NCBI GenBank assembly: GCA_024690695.1
Contig: JAILOS010000076.1
Location: forward strand, 1-64,000
Direction: 5' to 3'
DNA length: 64,000 nt
DNA from: Oscillospiraceae bacterium
Lineage (GTDB): Bacteria > Bacillota_A > Clostridia > Oscillospirales > Oscillospiraceae
Every line of letters starts with the position of its first letter. Position 1 is the stretch's first letter. The notes under the pieces were generated by a model. It was given only the letters and a program-made list of their open reading frames with translations. It ran no database searches and was not told the DNA's origin. Shown here piece by piece: positions 8,978 through 16,778 of the stretch. A program made the position numbers and the translations under genes.

Positions 8978-9008
8978 CAAAGAAGCGCCGAAAACCGGCG
9001 CTTCTTTG
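8978..9008 (+). terminator. Terminator of the trmL-pgk-tpiA-gpmI unit
   Basis: A perfect 13-bp stem (CAAAGAAGCGCCG and its complement) with the loop AAAAC begins 21 nt after the gpmI stop; the 3' arm itself ends in CTTCTTTG, followed by TATTTC. Confidence 0.85.
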
Positions 9009-9044
9009 TATTTCAAATATTTTAAACAAAAATGTCGAAATATC

Positions 9045-9073
9045 TTGCATTTGGACGCTGCATCGTATAAACT
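9045..9073 (+). promoter_or_regulatory. Promoter of the acyltransferase/acyl-CoA synthetase pair
   Basis: TTGCAT (9045-9050), 17-nt spacer, TAAACT (9068-9073); an overlapping TATAAA (9066-9071) is the alternative -10 at 15-nt spacing. About 50 nt upstream of the gene. Confidence 0.5.
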
Positions 9074-9126
9074 AAGAAACTGGAAGAGTTCGGAAACGGA
9101 CGACTAACGAGATGGGGGATATCCTG

Positions 9127-10017
9127 ATGAGCGAAGCGTACAAGAGAAGATTGGGCGACCGCCGCGACGGACGCTGGATCCGCGACGTGTCGGGCCTGAC
9201 GACCCTGATGATGCATATTATGACCAACCGCACGGACGCGGAGGTCTATCTCAATGAAAAAATCGACGTGACCGATCTGCTGAAATACCTTGAGCAGAAA
9301 AACGCCATGCACCCGGATTACAAGACCACGGTCTTCCACTGCTTCGTACTGGCGATCGGCCGCATGATCCGTGAACGGCCGAAGATGAACCGCTTCGTGC
9401 AGGGCCGCCGCATGTACGAGCGCAATGAAATCAGCCTCAGCTTCATGGCCAAGCGCCGCTTCACCGACCACGCCGAGGAAGCGATGATGTTCTTCGTCCC
9501 GAAGGACGAGGATACGATCGACTCCTTCAGCTACGAGATCGCGGGCAAGGTTCGGGAGATGCGCAAGAGCGAGCACTCCACCGGCGGCATGGACAGCACG
9601 ATCGACGCTTTTGCAAAGATCCCGCGTCTGCTGCTGATGTTCGTAACGCGCGTGATCCGCTGGCTGGACTTCTGGGGCGTCAATCCCAAGGCGCTGACCG
9701 ACGGCGACACCAACTATTCAACGGTGCTGCTCTCGAACCTCGGCAGCATCAAGGGCCCCGCCGTCTACCACCACCTCAACAACTACGGAACCAACAGCAT
9801 CATGGTCACCGTGGGCACCATCCACAAGGAAGAGCTTGTCATGCCGGACGGTCACAAGGAGCTGCGCGACGTGGTGGAGATCGGCGCGACGCTGGACGAG
9901 CGCATCGCGGACGGCTTTTATTTTGTGCGCAGTCTGAAGCTCGTTGAATATCTCTTCGCGCATCCCGAGCTTCTGGACCGCCCCTTCGGCGAGTCCAGCG
10001 GCTTTGATTTCAAATAA
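9127..10017 (+). CDS. 2-oxoacid dehydrogenase E2-like acyltransferase (catalytic-domain only, catalytic His replaced)
   Basis: A stand-alone relative of the CAT-fold catalytic domain of E2 acyltransferases: no lipoyl or E1/E3-binding domain precedes it. Near the C-terminus, where E2 and chloramphenicol acetyltransferases have DHRxxDG, this protein reads LDERIADGF, so the catalytic His is Glu258 while Asp262 and Gly263 remain. The upstream strand element YSTVLLSNLGSI and MVTVGTIHKEE resemble the E2 pattern. I prefer the ATG at 9127, seven bases after a G-rich ribosome-binding site; ATG 9112 would add five residues. It sits 19 nt before an acyl-CoA synthetase, suggesting that an acyl-CoA or acyl-adenylate is the ligand. 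Function unknown. Confidence 0.8.
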   Translation: MSEAYKRRLGDRRDGRWIRDVSGLTTLMMHIMTNRTDAEVYLNEKIDVTDLLKYLEQKNAMHPDYKTTVFHCFVLAIGRMIRERPKMNRFVQGRRMYERNEISLSFMAKRRFTDHAEEAMMFFVPKDEDTIDSFSYEIAGKVREMRKSEHSTGGMDSTIDAFAKIPRLLLMFVTRVIRWLDFWGVNPKALTDGDTNYSTVLLSNLGSIKGPAVYHHLNNYGTNSIMVTVGTIHKEELVMPDGHKELRDVVEIGATLDERIADGFYFVRSLKLVEYLFAHPELLDRPFGESSGFDFK

Positions 10018-10036
10018 GTAAGAAGGAAGCAGGAGT

Positions 10037-11773
10037 ATGGAGATGGAGACAATTACCGCCAAAACGCCGTGGGAGCCTTTTATGGGCGAGGTCCCGATGC
10101 ATCTGGATTATTTTCAGGGCACGATGTTCGAGGCCGTGAAGAAGATCGCCGGGCAGTATCCCGACAACATCGCGTTTCGTTTCATGGGCAGGGCCACGAC
10201 GTATCGCGAGCTGGTCGCCGAGACCGAGAGATGCGCCCGCGCGCTGAAGGCGATCGGCGTCGGAGAAGGGGACCGGGTCACCGTCGCGATGCCGAACTGC
10301 CCGCAGGCCCTGTTTATGTTTTATGGGATCAATCTGGTCGGCGCTATCGGCAACATGATCCATCCGCTGTCCGCCGAAAAGGAGATCGAATTCTATCTGA
10401 ACGTCTCCGAAAGCCGCGTCGCGATCACGCTCGATCAGTTCTACGGCAAGTTTGCTCATATCCTGGACAATACCGGCGTGGAAACGCTGCTCATCGCCAC
10501 GATCAAGGACGCGCTGAGCCCCTTGATGAAGCTGGGCTATCAGCTTACGCAGGGCCGCAAGATCCCGAAGGTCCCGGCCGATGCGAAGGCGGTTCTCTTC
10601 TGGAAGGATTTTCTTTCCCGCGGCGAAAAATACAGCGGAGACGTATCTGTTCCGCGCAAGGCCGACGATCCCGCCGTCATTCTCTATTCCGGCGGCACCA
10701 CCGGCACCACCAAGGGCATTGTGCTGACGAACCTCAACTTTAACGCGCTGGGTCAGCAGGTCATTGCCGCAAATCCGATTTTCCGGGTCGGCGACCGTAT
10801 GCTGGCGGCCATGCCGCTTTTCCATGGCTTCGGCCTCGGCGTCTGCATCCATACGATGCTCTCCCAGGGCGGCACCTGCATCCTGATCCCGCGCTTCACC
10901 GCCGAGACCTACGCCAAGGATCTGATCAAATACCGCTGCAATCTGATCGCCGGCGTACCAACGCTGTATGAAGCGCTGCTGCGGCTGAAGACCATGGAGG
11001 GAACGGATCTGAGCTTCCTCAAGGGCGTTTTCTCCGGCGGCGACAGCCTGTCCATCGAGCTGAAGAAGAAGCTTGACAAATTCCTGGCCGAGCATGGAGC
11101 GAAGATCGAGGTGCGCGAGGGGTACGGCACGACCGAGACCGTGACGGCCTGCTGCCTGACGCCGCTGACCAAGGCCAAGGAAGGCAGCATCGGTATTCCG
11201 TTCCCGGACACCTATATCAAGGTGGTCGAGCCCGGAACCGACCGCGAGCTTCCCTACGGCGAGGAGGGCGAGATCCTGCTGGCCGGCCCGACGGTCATGA
11301 AGGAATATATGAAGCATCCCGAGGAGACGGCACAGACCCTGCGTCATCATGCCGACGGCCTCACCTGGGTCTATACCGGCGACCTGGGCATCATGGACGA
11401 AGAGGGCTTCATCTTCTTCAAGGGCCGCGCCAAGCGCATGATCATCTCCTCCGGCTACAACGTCTATCCCGCGCAGATCGAGAACATCCTCGACGCGCAC
11501 GACAAGGTGCAGATGAGCTGCGTCATCGGGGTGCCGGACGATTACAAGATGCAGAAGGTCAAGGCCTTCGTCAAGCTGGCCGCCGGCATTCCGGCAAACG
11601 ACGAGACGAAGCAGGAGCTGCTCGATTACTGCCGCAAGAACATCGCCAAATACGCGATGCCCTACGATATCGAATTCAAGGACGATATGCCCAAAACGCT
11701 GGTCGGCAAGGTGGCTTACCGGGTCCTCGAGGAAGAGGAGCTCAAAAAGATCGCCGCGGCGAAGGAAGCGTAA
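10037..11773 (+). CDS. AMP-dependent acyl-CoA synthetase/ligase
   Basis: ANL-superfamily adenylating enzyme of 578 residues, most like medium/long-chain fatty-acid-CoA ligases. Visible core motifs are the P-loop LYSGGTTGTTKGIVLTN, the A5 element EGYGTTETV, the hinge region YTGDLGIMDEEGFIFFKGRAKRMIISSGYNVYP and the C-terminal catalytic lysine region PKTLVGKVAYRVLE. The start is ambiguous between ATG 10037 and ATG 10043; GGAAG and AGGAG each fit one. Co-transcribed with the preceding acyltransferase homologue and closed by a terminator 10 nt after its stop. The acyl substrate cannot be read from sequence. Confidence 0.92.
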   Translation: MEMETITAKTPWEPFMGEVPMHLDYFQGTMFEAVKKIAGQYPDNIAFRFMGRATTYRELVAETERCARALKAIGVGEGDRVTVAMPNCPQALFMFYGINLVGAIGNMIHPLSAEKEIEFYLNVSESRVAITLDQFYGKFAHILDNTGVETLLIATIKDALSPLMKLGYQLTQGRKIPKVPADAKAVLFWKDFLSRGEKYSGDVSVPRKADDPAVILYSGGTTGTTKGIVLTNLNFNALGQQVIAANPIFRVGDRMLAAMPLFHGFGLGVCIHTMLSQGGTCILIPRFTAETYAKDLIKYRCNLIAGVPTLYEALLRLKTMEGTDLSFLKGVFSGGDSLSIELKKKLDKFLAEHGAKIEVREGYGTTETVTACCLTPLTKAKEGSIGIPFPDTYIKVVEPGTDRELPYGEEGEILLAGPTVMKEYMKHPEETAQTLRHHADGLTWVYTGDLGIMDEEGFIFFKGRAKRMIISSGYNVYPAQIENILDAHDKVQMSCVIGVPDDYKMQKVKAFVKLAAGIPANDETKQELLDYCRKNIAKYAMPYDIEFKDDMPKTLVGKVAYRVLEEEELKKIAAAKEA

Positions 11774-11783
11774 CGGAACAGCG

Positions 11784-11817
11784 ACAGGAAAAGCCCGCGT
11801 CAGCGGGCTTTTCCTGT
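11784..11817 (+). terminator. Terminator after the acyl-CoA synthetase gene
   Basis: A perfect 15-bp stem ACAGGAAAAGCCCGC/GCGGGCTTTTCCTGT with a GTCA loop; the 3' arm carries TTTTCCTGTT. Confidence 0.85.
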
Positions 11818-11880
11818 TGAACGGAACTTTTTCGGAACGTCGGCGTCTGAACGGACAAAGGACGAAAGGAGGATCATCCG

Positions 11881-12486
11881 ATGAAAAAAACCATCGTTTT
11901 GCTGCTGGCCCTCGCACTGCTGCTTCTGACCGCCTGCGGCGACAATCCCGGACGGAAAGCCGAGACCCCGGAGCGGACGCCGCAAGCGGGCGTTTCCGGA
12001 GCGGACGCGGAAGAGGGGACTGACGAGAGCCCGGAGCCCGTGACCGCCGAAACGGAAAAGCCCGAAGAACCCGAAACCGTCTCCGATACCGTCACGGTGG
12101 ACGGGATCGAGAGCTATCTGCGTCTGACGCTGCCCGAGGGCTGGAGTCAGCGGACGGGCGAAGAGGGGATCGAATTCCGGCCCGAGGAGGATCCTGACTT
12201 CGTGATCCGCGCGCGCTTCTGGGACAGCTTTGCCATGTGCGGCACCGGCGTGCGCTTTGAGGAGCTCGAGCTGCCCGGCTTTGAGAGTGCGACGCTCGCC
12301 TTTGAAAAAGGCGCCGACGCAAACTTCTGGACGCTGATCCTCAAAACCGGCACGGACACCTTTACGCTGCAGCTGAACGCGACGCAGCAGGCCTATGACG
12401 CGCACGAAGCCGAGATCTCCCGGATGCTTGAAAGTCTCGTTACGGGCCAGCTCGCTCAGCCGCAGACGGGTTCCGAGCGCGCCTGA
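11881..12486 (+). CDS. Putative lipoprotein of unknown function
   Basis: A 201-residue exported protein. Residues 1-19 form a lipoprotein signal peptide (MKKT, hydrophobic core, lipobox LLTAC with Cys19). A low-complexity Glu/Pro/Thr-rich tether follows to about residue 70, then one compact domain beginning VDGIESYLRLTLPEGWS and ending in a helix rich in Gln. The domain start (SYLRLTLPEGW...) resembles secreted proteins built around a short stability or stress-type fold, but I cannot name the family. The ATG follows GGAGGATCATCCG. It converges with the DUF4830 gene downstream. Confidence 0.75.
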   Translation: MKKTIVLLLALALLLLTACGDNPGRKAETPERTPQAGVSGADAEEGTDESPEPVTAETEKPEEPETVSDTVTVDGIESYLRLTLPEGWSQRTGEEGIEFRPEEDPDFVIRARFWDSFAMCGTGVRFEELELPGFESATLAFEKGADANFWTLILKTGTDTFTLQLNATQQAYDAHEAEISRMLESLVTGQLAQPQTGSERA

Positions 12487-12499
12487 GCCGGCAAGCCCG

Positions 12500-12955
12500 T
12501 CAGCTCTGCGGATTTTTACGCAGCTCGTGCATAAAGCCGTTGAGCGCCGCCGTGTGGATATCCCCGCCGATCACGCGCCCGTCGTGAACGTACAGCACGG
12601 CGGTTACGCTGCCGGTATAGCCCGGATAGTTCAGGATCTCATAACAGTACTGCTCCACGCTCTTCCCGGAAAAAGGGTTCAGATCGTAACCCGCAGAAAG
12701 CATCAGCGCGTTGTAGTCGGCCATGGCCCCCTCGCCGCAGTCGGGGATCAGCACGGTCTGCGCGCTCTCGCTTTCGGGATCGACCGTCCAGCCAAGTTCA
12801 TCGAGGAACGCGACCCGCTCCTGAGCGGTTGCCGCGTTCCTTTGCTTTTCCCGGGAAGCGTGGACCGCCCAGACCGTCAAAAGGATCGCCGCAGCCGCGA
12901 CGGCCACGATCAGCAGCGCTTTCTTTCGTGTCATTTCGCCCGTTTTTTCAAGCAT
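12500..12955 (-). CDS. DUF4830 domain-containing membrane-anchored protein
   Basis: A 151-residue protein with one N-terminal membrane segment (about residues 13-30, KALLIVAVAAAAILLTVWAV) and an extracytoplasmic domain. The succession FLDELGWTVDPE, VLIPDCG, YNALMLSAGYDLNPFSGKSVEQYCYEILNYPG and GRVIGGDIHTAALNGFMHEL is the pattern I associate with DUF4830, a Clostridia family of unknown role. The ATG at 12955 follows GAGGTGAGCATAA. A weak promoter (TTCACA, 17 nt, TAGCAT on the minus strand, 12999-13027) lies upstream. Confidence 0.75.
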   Translation of the reverse strand: MLEKTGEMTRKKALLIVAVAAAAILLTVWAVHASREKQRNAATAQERVAFLDELGWTVDPESESAQTVLIPDCGEGAMADYNALMLSAGYDLNPFSGKSVEQYCYEILNYPGYTGSVTAVLYVHDGRVIGGDIHTAALNGFMHELRKNPQS

Positions 12956-13068
12956 TTATGCTCACCTCGTGATACAATACGCGCGAAGAGTGGCAGATAT
13001 GCTACAGAAAACGGCAATTATTGTGAAGAATAACAAAAGACACAGTAAAAATTTGTTGAAATTGCCGA

Positions 13069-13097
13069 TTGGCACAATGACCGATATGCAGTATAAT
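13069..13097 (+). promoter_or_regulatory. Promoter of the pseudouridine synthase gene
   Basis: TTGGCA (13069-13074), 17-nt spacer, perfect TATAAT (13092-13097); 60 nt upstream of the chosen start. Confidence 0.75.
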
Positions 13098-13156
13098 CTT
13101 TACAAAATGGTGACAATATGACTATATTTGTCAACAATTTTCTGAGGGGTCCCGAC

Positions 13157-13870
13157 ATGGCGCTGATTCGTTTGGACAAGGCCCTGTGCGATATGGGTCT
13201 GGCTTCGCGGAGAGAGGTCCGCCAGCTTCTGAAAAGCGGCCGCGTGCGCGTGCAGGGGATCGACGATCTCCGCCCCGACAGCAAGCTCGATCCGGAGAAG
13301 GCCGTCTTTATCATCGACGGCAAAAGCCTCCGCTACAGTCGGTTTCATTACTATATGATGGACAAGCCGGCGGGCGTGATCTCCGCCACGGAAGACGGAA
13401 AGCAGAAGACCGTGCTCGATCTGCTCAGCCCGGAGCTCAGACGGATGGGGCTGTTCCCGGTCGGACGGCTGGATATCGACACGAGCGGTCTGCTGCTGCT
13501 GACGGACGACGGAGACTTTGCCCATCGGGTGATTTCCCCCAAAAGCTGCGTCAAAAAGCGCTATTTCGCCGAGGTGGAGGGTGAGCCGGACGAGAGCGAC
13601 GTTCGCGCCTTCACCGAGGGGCTGGTGCTCGGAGACGGGACGCGCTGCCTGCCGGCGGAGCTGGAGCCGGCCGGAGCCGGCGCCTGCTTCGTTACCGTCT
13701 GCGAGGGGAAATATCACCAGGTCAAGAGAATGCTCGCCTCCCGCGGAAAGCCCGTTCTGCGGCTGCGGCGGCTCTCGGTCGGCGCGCTCGAGCTGGATCC
13801 GGAGCTTGGGCCCGGCGGATATCGGGAGCTGAGCGAAGAGGAACGGAAGACCGTTTTTATGGGCAGATAG
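13157..13870 (+). CDS. 16S rRNA pseudouridine synthase, RsuA family
   Basis: Predicted to isomerise a uridine in rRNA. An N-terminal S4 RNA-binding domain (RLDKALCDMGLASRREVRQLLKSGRVRV, about residues 4-31) precedes the RsuA/RluB catalytic domain with the catalytic Asp motif VGRLDIDTSGLLLLTDDG, MMDKPAGVIS and EGKYHQVKRMLAS. At 237 residues it matches RsuA better than the longer RluB enzymes. I prefer the ATG at 13157 behind GAGGGGT; an in-frame ATG at 13118 would add 13 residues without SD support. Single gene with its own promoter. Confidence 0.9.
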   Translation: MALIRLDKALCDMGLASRREVRQLLKSGRVRVQGIDDLRPDSKLDPEKAVFIIDGKSLRYSRFHYYMMDKPAGVISATEDGKQKTVLDLLSPELRRMGLFPVGRLDIDTSGLLLLTDDGDFAHRVISPKSCVKKRYFAEVEGEPDESDVRAFTEGLVLGDGTRCLPAELEPAGAGACFVTVCEGKYHQVKRMLASRGKPVLRLRRLSVGALELDPELGPGGYRELSEEERKTVFMGR

Positions 13871-13956
13871 CTGAAAAAGCTCCGGTTTTTTCGAGCGGTT
13901 TTCAGCGGATAGCACACTTTTTCAAAATATTTAACAAAAAATCGCTGGAGTTTCTA

Positions 13957-13985
13957 TTGAAAATCACCGTAAGATGCGCTATGAT
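13957..13985 (+). promoter_or_regulatory. Promoter of the PucR/CdaR-type regulator (and possibly ftsEX)
   Basis: TTGAAA (13957-13962), 17-nt spacer, TATGAT (13980-13985), 54 nt upstream of the start codon. Confidence 0.7.
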
Positions 13986-14039
13986 GTAAAGCACTTTCCA
14001 AAAATGGCAGATCGTAACGCATGAGAGGATGAATATTTT

Positions 14040-15137
14040 ATGTCCAGCAGGATCTTTCAAAACGTCGTCACACAGATGAAGGACGCCGTCGACCGCACGG
14101 TCGGCGTGGCCGACGAGCAGGGCTTCGTCGTCGCTTCCAACGAGCTGGCTCTGATCGGAACGAGGCTGGAGGGCTTCCGGCTTGCCGAGTTCAGCGGAGC
14201 CGACAAGGCCGTCGCCGTCGGTACGCGGACGTACCAGCCGCTCGCTTCCGGCGGTCAGGGGGCCGAATACATAGCGTTTACCGAGGGAGCGGACGGGCTG
14301 TCCGCCATGGTCTGCTCGCTGATCGCCGTCGCCTTCAACGAGGCGAAGGAGAATTACGAGGAAAAGCACAACAAGGCCGCCTTTATCAAGAATATCATCT
14401 CCGACAACATCCTGCCGGGCGACGTGTACGTGCGGGCCAAGGAGCTCCACTTTGTCACCGACGAGCACCGCGTCGTGCTCCTCGTCCGTCAGACCGTCAA
14501 TTCCGACGTGTCCGCCGTCGAGCTGCTGCAGCGCCTGTTTCCGGACCGGCAGCGCGACTTCGTCATCAACATCAACGAGTCGGATATCGTCGTCATCAAG
14601 GCCGTCAGCGCTTCGGACGAGGCGAAGAACGAGGTCATGAAGGCCGCGCGCGAGATCGAGAAAGCGCTGCGCGAGGAGCTCGGCATCAAGTGCGTGATCG
14701 GTATCAGCACCGAGGCCAACCATCTGCGGGAGCTTGCCGACCGCTACAAGGAGGCGCAGGTCGCCATCGAGGTCGGCGGCGTTTTTGAAAGCGACAAAAG
14801 CATCATCAATTACGAGAGTCTGGGGCTCGGCCGCATCATCTACCAGCTGCCGACGACCCTGTGCGAAATGTTCCTCAACGAGGTTTTTAAAAAGAGCCCG
14901 ATCGAAACGCTCGACGAGGATACGATCGAGACGATCAACCGCTTCTTTGAGAACAATCTGAACGTATCCGAGACCTCGAGGAAGCTCTACGTCCACCGCA
15001 ACACCCTGGTTTACCGCCTGGAAAAGATCAAGAAGATCACCGGGCTTGATCTGCGCGAGTTCGACCACGCCATCGTTTTCAAGGTGGCGATGATGGTCAA
15101 GATGTATCTCGACTCGCTCAACAGCAGCCGCTATTGA
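14040..15137 (+). CDS. CdaR (carbohydrate diacid)/PucR-family transcriptional regulator
   Basis: A 365-residue regulator. The N-terminal ~130 residues resemble the diacid-recognition sensor of CdaR (MSSRIFQNVVTQMKDAVDRTVGVADEQGFVVAS), followed by a GGDEF-related middle domain and the C-terminal PucR helix-turn-helix: INRFFENNLNVSETSRKLY, then VHRNTLVYRLEKIKKITGLDLR. The family senses small organic acids, but no sugar-diacid catabolic gene is nearby; only 52 nt separate it from ftsE. It may share the ftsEX transcript and control it, or simply be adjacent. Not related to the YbbR-type CdaR at 46365. Confidence 0.9.
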   Translation: MSSRIFQNVVTQMKDAVDRTVGVADEQGFVVASNELALIGTRLEGFRLAEFSGADKAVAVGTRTYQPLASGGQGAEYIAFTEGADGLSAMVCSLIAVAFNEAKENYEEKHNKAAFIKNIISDNILPGDVYVRAKELHFVTDEHRVVLLVRQTVNSDVSAVELLQRLFPDRQRDFVININESDIVVIKAVSASDEAKNEVMKAAREIEKALREELGIKCVIGISTEANHLRELADRYKEAQVAIEVGGVFESDKSIINYESLGLGRIIYQLPTTLCEMFLNEVFKKSPIETLDEDTIETINRFFENNLNVSETSRKLYVHRNTLVYRLEKIKKITGLDLREFDHAIVFKVAMMVKMYLDSLNSSRY

Positions 15138-15189
15138 TCCCGCGGCCGCCTGTCGGAAAGAGATCGACTGCAAGGAAGGATAGGCAGAT

Positions 15190-15882
15190 ATGGTTCAAAT
15201 GAAAGACGTGAAGCTGGTTTATCAAAGCAGCGACACGGTTGCGCTCGACGGAGTGACGATGAATATCGACGAAGGGGAATTCGTGTTTCTCGTCGGCCCC
15301 TCCGGCTCCGGGAAGACCACGGTGATGAAGCTCATCACCGGAGAGCTCCGGGCCGATTCCGGCACGGTCATCGTCAACGACTACAACATGCGAAAAATCA
15401 AACGCCGCAAGCTGCCCAAGATGCGGCGCACGATCGGCGCGATCTTCCAGGATTACCGCCTGATCGAGAATATGAACGTCTATGACAACGTGGCCTTTGC
15501 GATGCGCGTCGTCGGCGCGCCGAACCGGCAGATCCGCAAGCGCGTGCCCGAGGTGCTCGAGCTGGTCGGCCTCGAAGGCCGCGAAAAGCGCATGCCGAAC
15601 GAGCTGTCCGGCGGCGAGCAGCAGCGTGTGGCGATCGCCCGCGCGCTGGTAAACGAGCCGCGCATGATCGTCGCGGACGAGCCCACCGGCAACCTTGACC
15701 CGGTGCGCAGCCTGGAGCTGATGCTCCTGTTTGAAAAGATCAACGAGTTGGGAACGACGATCCTCGTCGTGACTCACGAGAAGGAGCTGGTCAACGCATT
15801 CTCCAAGCGCGTCATCTCGATCGAGGGCGGCCGCGTGATCAGCGACGGAATGGATGGGTACTACAGCTATGAGATTGAGTAG
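15190..15882 (+). CDS. ftsE: Cell division ATP-binding protein FtsE
   Basis: ABC-type ATPase of the FtsEX complex that couples divisome state to peptidoglycan hydrolase activation. At 230 residues it has Walker [14 protein letters not shown], the Q-loop [19 protein letters not shown] (very FtsE-like), signature [15 protein letters not shown], Walker [14 protein letters not shown] and the H-loop [11 protein letters not shown]. It overlaps ftsX by 14 nt. It opens a cluster of ftsX, two M23 peptidases and an S41 protein, which fits FtsEX working with EnvC-type activators. Confidence 0.96.
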   Translation: MVQMKDVKLVYQSSDTVALDGVTMNIDEGEFVFLVGPSGSGKTTVMKLITGELRADSGTVIVNDYNMRKIKRRKLPKMRRTIGAIFQDYRLIENMNVYDNVAFAMRVVGAPNRQIRKRVPEVLELVGLEGREKRMPNELSGGEQQRVAIARALVNEPRMIVADEPTGNLDPVRSLELMLLFEKINELGTTILVVTHEKELVNAFSKRVISIEGGRVISDGMDGYYSYEIE

Positions 15883-16753
15883 AAGCGGTTATCTGATCCG
15901 TGAAGGCTTCCGCAGCATCGGTACCCACGGATTCATGTCCTTTGCCTCCGTAACGATCATCATGGCCTGCCTGATCATCATGGGCAGCGTGTCGCTTCTG
16001 ACGCTGAACATCGACGCGATGATCCAGAAGATGGAGGATAAAAACCAGGTCGTCGCCTTCGTGGACGAGGCGTATACCGAGGAAGAAGCCCGGGCGATCG
16101 AGCCGAAGCTGGCCGCGATCCCCAACGTCAGCAACGTTCAGTTCGTCAGCCGCAAAGAGGCGATGGACGTGTTCATGTCCAGCTATTCGGAAGATCTGAT
16201 GGAGGGCGTGGACGAGACCTGGTTCCGTCACCGCTACGTGCTGCAGCTTGACGATATCGCGCTGATGAGCCAGACAAAAGCAGGACTTTCCGCGACGGAG
16301 GGCATCGCGAAGGTCAACGCGAATCTGGAGTACGCCAAGACCTTCGTTACGATCCGGAACGTCGTCAGCGTGATCGCGCTGGTGCTGATCGCGATCCTCG
16401 TGTTCATCTCGATCTTCATCATGTCGAATACGATCAAGCTGGCAACCTTTAACCGCCGTGAGGAAATCGCCATCATGAAGATGGTCGGCGCGACCAACAG
16501 CTTCATCCGCCTGCCCTTCGTCGTGGAGGGTCTGGTGCTCGGCATCCTGGGCGGCGGGCTGGCCTTCGCGGCCGAAATGGGGCTGTATCATCTGATCACC
16601 GCCCGCCTGATTTCCTCGCTGACAGGCAGCCTGATCAGCGTTATTCCGCCCCAGCAGGTCGCCCTGCCGATGCTTGTCGCATTTATGGGAACGAGCGTGT
16701 TCGTCGGCGTGTTCGGCGGCGTCAACGCGATCCGCAATTATCTGAAGGTTTGA
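15869..16753 (+). CDS. ftsX: Cell division membrane protein FtsX
   Basis: Permease-like partner of FtsE; its large extracellular loop binds EnvC-like coiled-coil hydrolase regulators. The 294-residue protein has a first membrane segment at about 20-45 (FMSFASVTIIMACLIIMGSVSLLTL), an extracellular domain with VVAFVDEAYTEEEA and VQFVSRKEAM, then three C-terminal segments around VVSVIALVLIAILVFISIFI, VVEGLVLGILGGGLAFAAE and LVAFMGTSVFVGVFGG. The cytoplasmic NRREEIAIMKMVGATNSFIRLPF is the FtsX signature. I start at ATG 15869 inside the ftsE end; ATG 15854 would add five residues. Confidence 0.95.
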   Translation: MRLSRSGYLIREGFRSIGTHGFMSFASVTIIMACLIIMGSVSLLTLNIDAMIQKMEDKNQVVAFVDEAYTEEEARAIEPKLAAIPNVSNVQFVSRKEAMDVFMSSYSEDLMEGVDETWFRHRYVLQLDDIALMSQTKAGLSATEGIAKVNANLEYAKTFVTIRNVVSVIALVLIAILVFISIFIMSNTIKLATFNRREEIAIMKMVGATNSFIRLPFVVEGLVLGILGGGLAFAAEMGLYHLITARLISSLTGSLISVIPPQQVALPMLVAFMGTSVFVGVFGGVNAIRNYLKV

Positions 16754-16778
16754 ACCGCTGTGCTCAAGGGAGGGCACG

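Noticed and set aside
10010..11917. 635-codon open frame on the minus strand opposite the acyl-CoA synthetase gene
   Set aside because: Antisense to a gene with clear ANL motifs; composition and lack of a ribosome-binding site indicate an artefact of codon bias.
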